From Chrysophaeum taylorii (taxonomy: Eukaryota; Sar; Pelagophyceae; Pelagomonadales; Pelagomonadaceae), in assembly GCA_029834535.1 (NCBI GenBank), contig JAQMWT010000342.1, positions 1 through 64,000 of the forward strand: a DNA stretch of 64,000 nucleotides, in the 5' to 3' direction. The notes beneath the pieces are model-generated. The model searched no databases. It worked only from the letters and a program-made list of their open reading frames with translations, and had not been told where the DNA came from. Position 1 is the first letter of the stretch. Each line of letters begins with the position of its first letter. Positions 24,585 through 36,429 of this stretch are shown here, one piece after another. A program made the translations under genes and the position numbers.

Positions 24585-25238
24585 TCACACAAGGGAACGC
24601 AGTGGTGGAGGTGTGTTTCGGGCAAAAGAAGACGAAACTCTGTATAGAGTTGCTGCTGAGATAGGTATGAATGCGTTAAGTAAGTGGGTGTCGAGCTGGC
24701 CAACGAGAGTGCTCGAGCACGCTTTGAAGGAAAAAGGAAGCTCATCCATCTTCTTCTTGTAAGTGGTTATACAGATTTGATATGGCTTGCCCTGCTGATC
24801 AAGAGATTGGAAAGGCAATGAAATGATGATACTTGGCGGATTCTCCTTTTCGGCACGACGGTAACAGGTTGTTGCACGAAGAGCAGGGGCATAGGGACAA
24901 TAAATATTAATTACGGGAGTTAGAGGTGGAGGACGAAAGCGCTCGTCTAGACCTTGCTCGAGGTGTTCGAGGTTATAATATAGGACGTCAGTCAGCAAAA
25001 AGTGACTGGTGAATTCAGCTTTCTTCGCTGAAGAAGAAGAAGCGGAGGTAGATAATAGTCGCGTAATATCCTCACGGCTCGGCGCTTCCTGCAACAAGCG
25101 GGAATGACTCCACGGGAGCGAGAGAGCGAGGGGGGTCGCGACGGGCGGACGTGATTGTGAGGGTTCGCCATTGGCTGGTATGGCATTGGCGGCGACGTCC
25201 AAGTAATGGGGGAGTGATAAAAAGTAAGGGCACGACAT
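24585..25238 (-). CDS. ORF downstream of RNase H in copia C (ORF3-like)
   Basis: 217 codons, open, starting about 30 bp after the RNase H end. It has a Pro/Ser-rich N-terminus (EPSQSRPPVATP), then AEFTSHFLLTDVLYYNLEHLE and a Tyr/Cys-containing middle. Position and size class match ORF3 of A and B, but I could not align more than scattered residues. A CTT/AAG microsatellite (24522-24548) follows its end. Function unknown. Confidence 0.5.
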   Translation of the reverse strand: MSCPYFLSLPHYLDVAANAIPANGEPSQSRPPVATPLALSLPWSHSRLLQEAPSREDITRLLSTSASSSSAKKAEFTSHFLLTDVLYYNLEHLEQGLDERFRPPPLTPVINIYCPYAPALRATTCYRRAEKENPPSIIISLPFQSLDQQGKPYQICITTYKKKMDELPFSFKACSSTLVGQLDTHLLNAFIPISAATLYRVSSSFARNTPPPLRSLV

Positions 25239-25259
25239 TGCGGGGTTAGCGATTAGTTC

Positions 25260-25906
25260 TCGTCTTGGTCTGAATGTCAGGAGTATGATGCATACCTAGA
25301 ATTGAGCGGAACGTAGCAAAGTCGGTGGTATTGTGAAGCCATCAGCTACGTTTAATTTGCCAGGAACATGATGGAGACGCGAATCCTTTTTTAATGCGAC
25401 ATGCTCGCGACCAATCAGGACTGTTGGGAGTATGGACAGCTGCAGCATTGTTCAGACATCCTCTGCGATGGGATTGTTGTCTGCGTCAAAATTAGATGGA
25501 GGATCAGCCTGCGTGTTAATGTAGAACGTCGGATTAACCACAAAAGAGAGCTCAAGAAGGAGTTTACGGAGCCAGACTGCTTCGTCAGCACAGGTGCTTA
25601 GCGCAATGAGCTCCGCTTCGTTGGTAGAAAAAGAGACGGTCGGTCGTTTAATTTACTTTCCCAGGCTATATATTGAACAAGTAGAAAACAAAATCAGTAG
25701 TGGACTTTCCGTCTTTCTGTTCGAGTGAAGGGGCATTGTCAGCATCGACCGTAGCAAACAGTTTGCGAGTAGCAACATCTTTATCCCGGTAGTCGATAAT
25801 GGTAGATAGGTCAACAACTCGATTTGAGCAGATGATGTACTTTAGGTGGTTTGCGATAGTGTAGTGCCTTTAGGATGGAACCAAAAAGGCGAAGGGCTCT
25901 GTTTGT

Positions 25907-25951
<45 letters not shown>

Positions 25952-26480
25952 GAGGTACCGTAGGAGGTGGCAGAGCATCAAGACATGCACGCAAGCAGGA
26001 GAGTGCATACCTCTGGAACATCGCCTTCGAGTTTGCGAGAAATCTGGTCGGCAAGCAACTTGCACGAATACCAATTTGCATAGCAATGTAGCAAAGTGAT
26101 TGTGTGGATATATATTTCCACGTCAGTGGAAGGAGAGCCATCCTTGTAGGTGAAGATTGACGACATAGGATATTCGAGAGGAGTTAGGGTCTTCAGTATT
26201 GGGTGATCATCGAACAGAGCATCTATAACTTGGCTTGAACGTCTAAAGATATCCAGCCATTCGGTGTCTGTTTTGCAGACGCGCATTCCCAGAAGAAGTG
26301 TGTGGACTGGCTCGAATTGCTCAACAGAGAACACTGTTTGTGTAGAGCTTCCAGGAGGAGTTTCTGTGCGCGCAGATTATCATCGTTAGCAACTATGACG
26401 ATATCATCAACAGAGAGGCTGCTGCAGATCAGCAAACGAGCGTGTGTAGAGAGATGCAGCAAATCGCTCTCTCATGGCAC
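25260..26480 (-). pseudogene. pol: RT palm and RNase H of copia C
   Basis: Frames at 26462-26223 (SLSVDDIVIV), 26334-25978 (LLLGMRVCKT, DALFDDHPIL) and 26086-25811 (VQVACRPDFSQ, CSRGMHSPA) match A and B block by block. From 25750 to 25270, broken frames give FATVDADNAPS and other RNase H pieces. A CAAG microsatellite sits in the connection region exactly where A and B read RYLRKPENR. Many frameshifts are present. Confidence 0.8.
25907..25951. repeat. (GCTT)n / (CAAG)n microsatellite inside copia C
   Basis: About 11 units, grown from the GCGCAAGCCCGAAAATCG motif in the RT-RNase H connection of the related copies. It reads SKQA repeats in the coding direction. Confidence 0.9.
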
Positions 26481-26539
26481 TGTCGAATATCAAAAACGCA
26501 AAAGAACGAGCCAATCGCTTCCACCGAGTACACCATTGC

Positions 26540-27040
26540 CGCGACAACGTGGCCGCCAAAGCTCCCGGCGGCGTAATTGCACGTCCTGGCATCCGATCTT
26601 CCTTATCGTGATCTCTGTATCGACTGCATCTGCCACAATAAGCGTCGTCGTCGCCAGGATGATCAAGAAAATCAAACCAAGCCCGATTTTGAACAGATTC
26701 ACACAACCCGGTGAAGTCTGGGCTTGGCGGCTACGTCGTTATTATTCCTTCAGAATGGGGTGGCTTCCCCCACTTGGTATTAAAGGAACGAACTTCCTAC
26801 TCGCTTCCTTTGCACGCACTACCAACGCAACGCTTATCCTGAAGTGCTGTACGCTGGTCCGACCGAAAAGTCGTTAAACTATGGCTCCCCAGCCACTGCA
26901 GGTCCGGACGAGTAGTATAAAGTCCAAGAGGCAGACATAGCTATCGACCAGTACAAGCTCAAGTGCTTACAAGGACTTACTCCTGAAGACCGTAGGCAAG
27001 CCTACATCAAGGCGATCGCGGGGAATCGATTTTTTGACGG
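26540..27040 (+). pseudogene. Copia integrase-to-RT remnant, + strand
   Basis: Broken frames read IDCICHNKRR (integrase zinc end), QPGEVW with GGYVVIIPSEWGGF (start of the integrase core, matching 440-520), and further on YKVQEADIAIDQYKLKCLQG with DRRQAYIKAIAG (start of RT, as DRKAYVAAISK in A). The long intervening region is missing, so this is an internally deleted copy. The orientation is opposite to the adjacent element C. Confidence 0.6.
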
Positions 27041-27149
27041 GCATATGATGTTTTCTCCGAACGCTGAATTTGAGTTCGGTGGACGAGTCTAAGGAGGGAA
27101 CATTGGCGTCGTCGGTGGAGTCGACATCTGTATGTACATTGTCTTCTAC

Positions 27150-27720
27150 AGCTGTCGAGGTAAGTGCTTCTTCTTCTTCTTCTTCTTCAGGTGCAGTTCT
27201 TGAGGAGCGGTAGTTTAACGACATTTCGGTTGGCAATGTGACTCGTGCATGCATCAGCTTTGAGAGATAGTGTGTCTGAGCTGTGACTGGAGGGAGACAG
27301 TTCAGGAGTGAGAAAAGTGGATACATAATTCTTCTTCTTCTTCTTCTTCTTCTTCTTCAAGATGGCAATGTCATGTTGAAAGGTAGGGTCCAACATGAGA
27401 GACTTCATGTCGACAACTATGTGGCAAATGTGTGGTGTATAGAGAGTATGATAAGTGCCCGCAGGCAGGCAGGGCGTTGCGGAGAAGATCACAGCACAGG
27501 TCCTTCTTCAGCGAGGGTAAGAAGATTGTTGCTTGAGGACGAGTATGGTTATTTACTCTCTAATGAGCTCAGCGCGCGTTGGGTAGTAGCGAAGCCATTG
27601 CGCGGATCGCGTAGGATGATGTTGGCATATCCACGCATGGTAGGCAGTGGTGCAAGCATGGAATGGACTTTAGAACCGAGTTTGCGGTCGCGTAAATAGC
27701 CAAGATACCGACTGTGAGAG
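27150..27720 (-). pseudogene. Possible copia linker fragment with AAG microsatellites
   Basis: Minus frames contain GYANIILRDPRNGF and Ser/Thr/Asp-rich text resembling the copia integrase-RT linker. The frames are interrupted by CTT/AAG runs at 27168-27189 and 27330-27358. The assignment is weak. Confidence 0.3.
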
Positions 27721-27754
27721 AGAGAGATTATGGTCTTCTAGGAGGGCAAAATAT

Positions 27755-28821
27755 CCTAACTACTAATCGACAGATGTTTGTCTGTCTGTTTGTTTGTCTG
27801 TCTGTTTGTCCCTCGATTTAGGGTAAGGATCAGGTAGGCGCGAGAGTAAGGATCAGGTAGGCGCGAGAGCCAGACAGTGATCCTCCAACCCGTCCACGGC
27901 GACCTCGCAGACTATTTCCACGACGCGCGGCGGCTCTTTCAGCGAGCCATTCTCACGCCCCGTCGAAACGATGTTGTCGATGCTGACAACGCGCGCGTGA
28001 CCGCGGCCTTTTTTTCGGAGACGAGTCGTCGGAGTTCTTTTCGGCCGACTAGGTTGGGTCGGAAGACGACGCCTCGCTCTCAAGAGTCAAGTTTTGAACT
28101 CCCTGACAACCAACGGCATGCTGACTTTGATCGCGAGCTTAAAGTCTTCGCAACCTCGACCCGTCGCTCGGCCACTGCAACGGTACCAGATACATGATCG
28201 ATCGTGTCGTTGTCACCGAGGCTCCTCCAACCTGTATCCCTTAAGGCCCGCCGACGCCAAACGATCACCAAGAGGCAGGGCCAGACGCCCCGCGAGGTCG
28301 GCGTCCTCTTGGCGAAGCCCGTCTTCTGTCACGTCCAGCTCTACGTGGCTCTCTGTCTATCGGCAACCCCGAGGATATCCTCTTTTTGGTCGACGACTCC
28401 ACCCTACTCCACACGTGCTGCGCAATACCGATAAGCCCCCTCCCGGCGTCTACACGCGCCCTGTAGGTGAACTTTCTGGGACCAGGTGAACTTACTGGGG
28501 TTTGAGATTGGGATTAGGGATTAGGTGAACTTAGTGACCAGGTGAACTTACTGGGACCAGATGAACTTACTGAGGGTTTTAGAGTAAACTCAAGGTTAGC
28601 GGCGTGTGCGGATCAAGGCAGCTTCGATTGGTGGAGGCGGGAGCGACGAGCTCGAAGGAGTGGGGTGTGAGCACGAGTGGGTTTACGCCGAACTTACTGG
28701 GGTTAGAGATTTGGACTAGGTGAACTTACTTATTCAAAAAAATTCAAGAAACTTACTGGGACCAGGTGAACTTACTGGGGTTAGAGATTGGGACTAGGTG
28801 AACTTACTGGCCTGCACTTGT
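27755..28821 (+). mobile_element. Helentron-like element, copy 2, with helicase remnant
   Basis: It starts CCTAACTACTAATCGACAG after a T and ends GGCCTGCACTTG before T. Internally, broken frames read as the end of a Pif1-like helicase: RAILTPRRNDVVDADN (about 27945), RNLDPSLGHCNGTRYMI (about 28155-28200) and KPVFCHVQLYVALC (about 28320-28355). Those are the late motifs of Helitron helicases. Units containing AGGTGAACTTACTGG follow. The Rep nuclease part is absent, so it cannot move alone. Confidence 0.75.
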
Positions 28822-29340
28822 TTGTCCTTAAACGAAAGTCGGCCACAAGATGGGTCGTAAGTGACACATATGATAAGCGCGCACTGTTTTTTTTTAATTT
28901 AGTGGATGGCAGGAAGCGTGCCACGAGCTGTGTCAACTTGAGGGTATGCTTGCACGAGCCAGAGATAACCTTGGAACGACGTGGAGCGTTTTTTTTGTCG
29001 GCGGCGGAATTATTGGAGGCGGTGAGCGCGCGCGGGTAAATCCAAGGGCATCGATGGAGGCTTGATTGGCTTTGTTCTCAACTAATAGGTTACCTTCGGA
29101 GTGATGTCCACCAGTAAGAAGGTGAATATTGTATGTAGATGAGGAGTTTGTAAGAAATAATCAGGGTGCGGGTTGGTTAGTTTTGAAAATCGTAACATAA
29201 TAGGACTGTTAGGTGAGATTATAGCGAACAGGTTGTATAAGGTGATGAATGCCGTGAGGCAAATGGGATTAGAAGACCCCTGTAGTGGTTGAGTAGAAGA
29301 TCTCCTAAAACCCACGATGATAAGTGTATTCATTCATTCA
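28822..29340. other. No gene recognised
   Basis: The + frame to 29039 contains RRGAFFLSAAELLEAVSARG and could be a C-terminal exon; nothing else supports it. The rest is AT-rich and non-coding in appearance, ending in a short ATTC tandem at 29329-29342. Confidence 0.3.
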
Positions 29341-29359
29341 TTCAGAGTGGGACTGGTGA

Positions 29360-30470
29360 CTAAATTGTTCGAGAGCCTTGCTGTGAGCGAAGCCTGCGAA
29401 ACAGGAGATTTTTAAACGTCTCAAGCTCATAGAGACTTAGCCGATGTGCGCGAATATAAAGGAAAGGTTTAAGGCGAGAAGATTGATGGTGGATCATCAG
29501 GGTACCCAGACGCGAATCCAATCTTTCGCTAAGTCCGTAGGTAACCGCGGAGATGAAATTGATGTCGTCCCCAATGTCTAAGAAACACTTAGAGTGCTGG
29601 TTGGTCCAGGAAAGCATATCAATGCCGCCCGTGATATATCTGCGAGCATCACAAATCCACCTTTCTCTAGACTGGTAGTCGCCGCCACACAGATAGGTTG
29701 GAAATCGATCGACCACATCAACGGTATAGTGAAGTGTGGCGCGAATGAGGAGGTTATCCGCTGAAATGTGATCCCGGTAGTAAACCTGCTTATGGGGAGG
29801 CCTCATCTCCGCGGACCAGGGGTTTGAGGAGTAAGTTGATGACAGCGAGCATGCTATCAAAAAAAAAATAGAGCATCGTCACGTAGTAGGAGACAAACCA
29901 AATCGGATGTCTTGGTGCCCTCGAGTAAATTCCGATTGGTAAGAAAGTGGGGTAAGTTCGATGATGTCGCAGTATAGCTTCCGTCTTTCTTCTTGAGCAA
30001 ATCGGTGAAGGTGGTTAATAATAAAAGGGATTGAAAAATGACAACATCAGGGAATCGTCGTCTACGTAACGTATGCGCAGAAGAGTATCATCATCATCAT
30101 CATCAGACTCGACGACAACTTTGATGTTCAAGCCACCAAGTCATCATTGGCTTGTGACAGAAACGCAGGGGTTGATAGCCCCAGAACATAATAACATAAC
30201 AGATGGCTTGCGGGAACTGCTATGTTCAGTCGATAAGAACACTGGTCGAGAAAAAACGGGTGTTGTGCTTTACATCCTCGTTTTGCTCACGGAGGTTGAG
30301 CAGGAGAGTACGAAGCCAAGGGGAGCTTATTGAGGAGGTAGTTGTAGTAATGACATAAGTCACGGTTTTCGTTACTATCCCTTCAAAGGAAAAGAACGTA
30401 ATTCGATGTTTCTGTCGCGTGCAAGGACTTATGGTAAACGTCGGGGAGCGCTGGTAGATCACGGTCTATA
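29360..30470 (-). pseudogene. Unrecognised retroelement-like reading frames
   Basis: Minus frames read PWLRTLLLNLREQNED (about 30320-30275), then LLRIRYVDDDSL (about 30085), then a 166-codon open frame (29860-29360) with CGGDYQSRERW and MLSWTNQHSK. YVDD suggests a reverse transcriptase and LSWTNQ recalls copia RNase H, but the order and spacing do not fit a family with confidence. A TCATCA run lies at 30088-30104. Confidence 0.28.
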
Positions 30471-30899
30471 AAGTGGATGGGCACCCGTACGTCCTTGTCA
30501 ACGAGGCTTGTTACGTGTGAAATATTCGGTTGTTCGCTGTCATTTATTTAGGGTGACAGTCAGTTGGGCCTTTTTCCACTCGGGTAGGATGAACAAATGT
30601 CGGAACAAAGCATAGTCAATTTTCGTGACATAACCGATGCCACTGATTAGGCAGCAGTGGAGAAACAATGTTCTTCGTTAGCATTATGACTCGCGCGGAT
30701 AAGGAAATGGACATTTCTGGAAATTCCAGATATTTCCAAGAGCCTCTCATCCGAGGCTGGAAAAAAAAAAAAAAGTGCGTCAAATCACGAATATTCAGTA
30801 TGTAGTGTGCGCGCAAGACCTCGACGTTCGCCCACTAAGAGACCGCTTAGTGAGAGCGCCGGCGTGCACGTTCGTGTTGGTGTCATGGGCCACACGCTC

Positions 30900-30912
30900 T
30901 AGTCCCCCCCCG

Positions 30913-30950
<38 letters not shown>

Positions 30951-31245
30951 TGTCGTGTCGTTCGTTCACAAGGCGCTGAGTGAACCTCCTTACAGGGGTC
31001 GTCAACCTTTCAGTAGTGACAAAGGGTTGTTGTTGAAAGTGCTGGCGTTCTTTAGCGAAGAAGAGGCGGTGCTGGACGCCAATGGAACCTTTACACAGAC
31101 GGACGACCCCGTCCAAGTTATTTGACGGTCGCGGCGAACGTCGAGACAAAGCTGACGCTCAAGGCGGCGGACCCATCGTGGTCTAGAGTTTCAACGCGCA
31201 TGAACATCGGGGAGGGACTAATAATAATCTGCCGGGTGAGAGCCA
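30900..31245 (+). CDS. Possible host exon, unrecognised
   Basis: After a (GGTGTC)n tract (30913-30955), the + frame reads KGLLLKVLAFFSEEEAVLDA then FTQTDDPVQV. A one-base shift leads to VAANVETKLTLKAADPSW and ends in ...IICR followed by GTGAGA, a plausible splice donor. No family recognised. Confidence 0.28.
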
Positions 31246-31299
31246 CGACGACGACGACGACGACTGAGGTTCGCAGGTCTCAAAGCCTCGAGCGTTGCG

Positions 31300-33150
31300 A
31301 CTGAAACGCTGCTAGCGTTGCAATCGCGTTTTACAACCATTTTGGGCGGCTCACGTGGCCGAAAATCTCCTCTCCAGCAGTTTCCGGAAACTTCCATGGC
31401 AAAATATGGAAAAATCCATTCCAGGTCGGCTGTTCACTCTTTCGGAAATAATTCATGGTTAGCGTCGTAATATGTGACACCTTTTATTGAGCTGTGGCGG
31501 TTTACGGGGGCTCACATATTTTCTGCGAAAAATCAAACGTAGTCACGAGTGAAATAGAAGCACAGCTGTAAAAGGTAAAGAAATTGGAAATGGAGGGGAA
31601 GGTTGTGATCCCTCACATACTTGGTAAGAAAAGCATTCTCGCGGGTAGAAGGAGGAATGGTTGCAGGTTCGGTTGATCGAGCAGCTTGCAACGATGACCT
31701 GGGAGGGAGAATTATAAATAGGGGCGTTGATTCGCCGTTGTCAGTTCCTAAACCATTGTGAATGGCGAGAGTGAAGTGGATTTATTTTGTGCAGTGGATT
31801 TATTTTGCGTCTGTGCTGAAATTATTTTGGTGCGCAGTACTTTTGCGACACACGGCTGCAGAAAAAAAAGAGAGCGCATCTTCAGTTTATCTCGAGATAG
31901 CTGAGCAACAGCATCTCGTAACCGTGAAGTTTTCGTCAAACAAACCACCTCGATGCATCCAGTAGCAACTAACTAACTCCCAGAGAATGTCCGCGACGCA
32001 ACCAATGCCAGATCTTCGGTAGCTTCGAGCGGGCGCCAGGCGAGTTCGAGAAGCTGGGTCGTTAACCGAGGTGACGTCGACCCGATCGTCGGGTCCTTCC
32101 CCGAGGCGTAAGACTTGAGTTTGAGGCATGCCCAAGCAGCCGACAACGCCCCTCTCGATGTTCGCCGGATCGACCGCGCAGCGTCTCTCGGGACCTGATG
32201 CTTAAGTGTCGCGTCTCGACAGTCGCGAGCAGGGGCCTCACTCCCGACCGAAGAGGGCATGCTCGTCGACGACAGGTTTGACTTTGACCAGGGCCTAGTC
32301 GTTCGCGCGGCTCTCAGAAGAGGGCCTTCTCGACGACGGCGATGATGTGAGCAGGCGGTCAATACGTTCTAGGCTTCGTTGTCGTTCAGCAAGCTCCGAC
32401 GCTGCTCGCGAGGGGATCAAAAAAAGTCACGTCAGCCCCGACTCCATCTCCTGAGCTCCCACCTCTTGAGCCAGATCGACCGGATCCTGATTCTCCCCGA
32501 CCCCGCGAACAGTTTCGAAAAAGAGTTTCAAAGCAGATTGCCGCATCGACGCCTTGATAAGGAGGTATCATCACTCCAGGATTCGGCAATCGCGCGACAC
32601 ACCCTTTCGTTGTGGTGCATCTTCAAGATTTATTTGCCCGTCGTCAAACCGGAAGTCGGTCATCCGTGGTGGTCGGGTCTTTCGTCTGTGGCCTAAGCTG
32701 TCGCTTACGCCACCAAGGTCAAATCTCTTTGTGCAGCCCCCGCACCTTGACCCCAACTGAATCATCAGTTACCTAACTCCCACTCGCCCTGCTCAGGACA
32801 GCTTTTTCCAGACCATAGCTGCGTCCCTCCTGAGAGAGAGAGAGAGAACCAGCGCCTCGCAGCCCAAGTCTCGCGTTCCCGCCAACATGCATCAACTCGC
32901 AACATCGAGCACCGCGCGTTCAATGTTACGCCTCGCGCGACGACCACTTGGGCTTCTTCTTCCTCTTCGAGAGTTAACGGAGCAACTTGAACCGTATCTC
33001 CGAGCGAACGATCCTCGACTATATCGAGAACCGTGGTTCTGCATAGCTCCTACTCGCCGGACATCATCGATGACCCGCACACTCGCCCGTGGCACCGCGC
33101 GTACCAGCAACTCACCGCGCACCTGCCAAGATCTTCAGTTTGGGTCCGTC
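31300..33150. other. Mostly featureless; one weak minus frame
   Basis: No convincing gene. The minus frame 32362-31973 (129 codons, LTTQLLELAWRPLEATEDLA) is the best candidate but is unsupported. Short duplications are present, such as GTGGATTTATTTTG twice at 31774-31804. Confidence 0.3.
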
Positions 33151-33589
33151 CAAGAGTTACAGCGGTGGGAATTTTCACTTCAGCAAGAGACCGCGAACCA
33201 CTTCACCAGCAGCCACGCAATATTCGTGAAGTGATTTGAAGTGAACGCGTACCTGGTTAAAGCGAACCTTTGTGAAGTGAACGCCACCGCCGGTCCCTGT
33301 CGCGTCAGTTCCGTCCCCCCCGCGCGTTATTGCTTGCCTCCTAGGTCTGGTGCTCTTACATTCATTCGCGTTAAATTCGGGGCAAAGTCACCGTGGATGG
33401 GGTTCAGTGTTTCTTACTACTTTAGGCGACGTGAACGAACGAACGACCGACCGACCTCGGTATCTTCGTCTGGTTCTTCCTCGTCATCCTCCATCTCCAA
33501 AGAGCCTTCGGGGAAGGAATCATGGTGGTGTGTCCCGGCGTTTTCGAAAAACTTGGTCTCGCGTCACGCGAGGTCGTCCCTCTACTTAA

Positions 33590-34804
33590 TCCGGATCGCC
33601 GCCGCCGCAATGAAGAAATTCTTGTTCATCATGGGCAGCATGCTGGCAACAACTTTGTCCGTCTCGTCCGCGCCGAGCAGCAACGTGTTTCCCTCAGTCA
33701 AGGACAACAAGATTTCCAATGCTCAGGCAGCGCTCACAGTAGTAGCTCTGCGCGCCGCCATGTGTACACTACCAATTGAAAAAAAAAACCTGAGCGGAGG
33801 CTTTCGCCATGTCCGGAAGGAAGGAAGGAAGGAACGCATACTGCTCCTTGGTGAGCGGTCGATACAGCTTGCCAAACGTCGAGCACAGCAGCCAAGTCTG
33901 TTGTGAAGCTGAGACTTCATCCCTCTTCTCAAGTTCAGGATAATGTTCTTTCCAGTTGAGCGATCTCGACAGCCTGATGATCCATTGAGGCTGTGAAGAC
34001 CTGTTCAAACTCCACGGTGAAATCGGGCATCTGGTTCTCAGGCATAGCAAAAGAAGGCTATGCGTCGCCACCAATGTCGTCCTCCCAAGCGTCGGGTGCG
34101 TCGAGTGCCGCCAAGAGACTGCGGGCAGGCGCAGACTCGGAGGAACTCCTTGTCTTTTGCCTTTTCGTGGTGGAATGCAGTCCGTGCGTAAATCGCATAT
34201 TCTTCCTTGAGCAAGCAACTTCCTGGCTCGAAATCTCTGATTACACGACCGGCGCCGGCAGTTGATAGTCCGAAAAGTCAAGAAGGAAGGCAACCAGCTC
34301 GCGATCGTTGAATTCGTAGTCGAAGTGACGCACGTAGTTTTCATTATTCCCGCAAAACCGACGCTCGCATTCGAGTATAGCCCGCTCAAGACAGGTTTTT
34401 GCCGGTCTCGCTGAGATCGTCAACATCGAGACAGTCTTACGTGGCACGGTTTTCGCAGTTGTGTTCGGGCGATAAATGACTTCTAGCGTCCCAGCTCGCA
34501 GAGACTCGATCATGTTGTGCTTGATCAATGCGGCGCACGCCCCCAGGTATAAGTGTTCATGTTGCACGAAAACAACGGCCGCATCCGTTATAGCAAAAAT
34601 CGCCTCGAATTCAGCCAACGCCACCCATTGCTCATCACTGATTGTCCAGGGGAGTCCAATGTTGGTGGCCGTGTACAGTTTGAGCACGCGGTGCATACGC
34701 AGCAAGGAACGAATAAGTCGGTATTGCGCCCGGAACCTCGTCTTATTGAGGTCGAGCTTGAGCTTCGGCGATTTATTTCCCCGGCTATAATGGCAAAAGC
34801 GCAT
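33590..34804 (-). pseudogene. hAT transposase core and C-terminus, copy A
   Basis: From 34804 the frame reads PKLKLDLNKTRF and LIRSLLRMHRVLKLY, as in the TRW-type block of hAT transposases, then ISDEQWVALAEFEAIF. It shifts frame near 34390 and continues to 33769. Beyond it, other frames keep the dimerisation end (SIGNLVLTEG-like region). More frameshifts than copy B. Confidence 0.75.
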
Positions 34805-35298
34805 GCAGATCCTTCAAAAGTGTGTGCCGTAAGAAGAAAAGTACGTGGCTCCATCGTGGGCACTGTTCAGCAGCTCCTGGCCTGCTGGGAATGGATTAAT
34901 CACCTGCTTGCCTCTGGATCGTGTCAAGTCGCCGCATGCCGCTGCCGAGATTTTTGAGATATATCATGCATGTCACACACGCTTGGACCTCAACAAAAAA
35001 TTCTTCGGCGACGCCAAGTGCAGCCCGGCCTCGTGAACAATGGTTGCGGCCGCCAAATCGATATCGATTCCCGCACGCTCCGCGACCACAGAACGGAGCA
35101 GAGAAGCCGTGCCGGAATCGGTTCCGTCGTCAGCTGGAACGAGGCCCACGCGGGAACACCGTCTCAACGCCACTCCAATTGGGCCAGATGAAGGATAGGC
35201 CAATGGCCTGTCGCTTGAACTTATCCTTCCTTGAGTGTCCCGCCGTCATGCAGCACCTGGGCGAATGGAGTGCCGAAAGCCGCCGCTTCATAAATAAC

Positions 35299-35880
35299 TA
35301 ACTAACTAACTTCGGACCTCTCCCGGGCATGGGAGCCAGGCTGGGCCGGCAGTAGCCGGTCCAGGATCACAGAGCAAAAATCACACAGCTGGGGTAGAGG
35401 CGAGGGATGAAAAGCCGTTGATGGCGGACCGCCACTGCGCGCGGTCTTGTGCGAGGTCGTGCCACGAGTTGAAGGGGATGTCGCATTTCCGGAGTGCCTT
35501 GGCGAGCGACCTCCCGTACGTCATCTGCGGAGCCCCCGGTGGGCGCTTGGAGCGGACCCAAGACGAGAGCATCTTGCGAGGGAGTCGGGAGAAGGGCATG
35601 CGGGCGACGTGACCGGCCCAGCGGAGCTGGCGGCGCGTGACGTAGACGTCGATGGACTCGAGGCCGAGGCGCCGCAGCAGGATCTCCGTTGAGATGTGGT
35701 GGGACCAGGTGTGTTTCCGGGTCACACGACACATGACGCGGGCGCACTGCGCGTGGAAACACCGCAGCCGGCGGAACAGGACCTCGGTGAGGCACCACGA
35801 TTCCGCACCGTGAAGGAGGATGGCCAGGACGAGCGAGACATAGACGAGGCGCTTGGCGCGAGCAGAGACGGACTTCGTAT
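35299..35880 (-). mobile_element. 5'-truncated LINE inside hAT copy A
   Basis: Copy B of the hAT has no insert at this point. The minus frame to 35381 reads ILLHGAESWCLTEVLFRRL, MCRVTRKHTW, LRWAGHVARMP and a final QWRSAINGF block. This is the well-known C-terminal end of many LINE reverse-transcriptase ORFs (L.G.E.W.L...LRW.GHV.RM). About 80 bp of 3' UTR follow, then a GTTA tail (35291-35310). Its last 75 bp resemble the end of the SINE-like family. Confidence 0.8.
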
Positions 35881-36167
35881 CGACGTGTATCAAGATTCGA
35901 ACAACAAAACAACGATATTCAGCGTCCACCCATTCAAACGGCGCCTTTCGAGTCATGAACGAGGGCGCTTGCCTTTTCCGCCGCCACCGCCGCGGTAATA
36001 CGCCGCCTCAATTATTTGGTTGCGATGATCTTCGTCGTCAGTGAAAGGTGCGCTTGGAAAAAATCCGCTGCGACGTGTACGCGTAGTGCCGAGCCGAGAA
36101 CGTCGCCATCAGGGACGAGTGCTTTGCCTGGCTGGGCATGGCCATGAAGTATTTCGTAACATCCGAT

Positions 36168-36429
36168 TTACCCTTCGAGGCTGCTGCCACAACGCCCACG
36201 GCCGTCATAAAAAACGCCCTCTTTTTCTTGATCTGTCTTCTGTGGGCTGTTGACGTCCCAGCTCGTCGAATCCTCCTCCTCCGGATGCGCAGCCTTGAAG
36301 TGGGCCGGCCCCAAGGGGGCTTGGTCGTCTGTCTGCCACGTGCCTTTCTTGAAGTCTCTCGTCACCACCTTCAGGCGCTCCCAGCACCGGATACACACAT
36401 GCGTCGTCGCCTTCCCACTGGTCAGTCAA
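36168..36429 (-). pseudogene. BED zinc finger end of hAT transposase, copy A
   Basis: Minus frame with CIRCWERLKVV then AHFKAAHPEEE: C-x2-C ... H-x4-H, a BED-type finger, as at the N-terminus of hAT transposases. Copy B has the same at 55557-55760. Confidence 0.65.

Larger units (their letters stand above)
23780..26480 (-). mobile_element. Ty1/copia remnant, element C
   Basis: On the minus strand the order is RT palm (26470-25980), RNase H (25800-25270), then an ORF3-like frame (25238-24585) and further decayed sequence to about 23780. It is related to A and B at protein level but diverged. The layout repeats that of A and B, including the ORF placed just after RNase H. Confidence 0.75.

Noticed and set aside
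26490-26702. 70-codon minus frame with a signal-peptide-like start
   Set aside because: It lies antisense to a recognisable copia integrase remnant; the hydrophobic run is a shadow of Asp/Lys/Asn-rich coding on the + strand.
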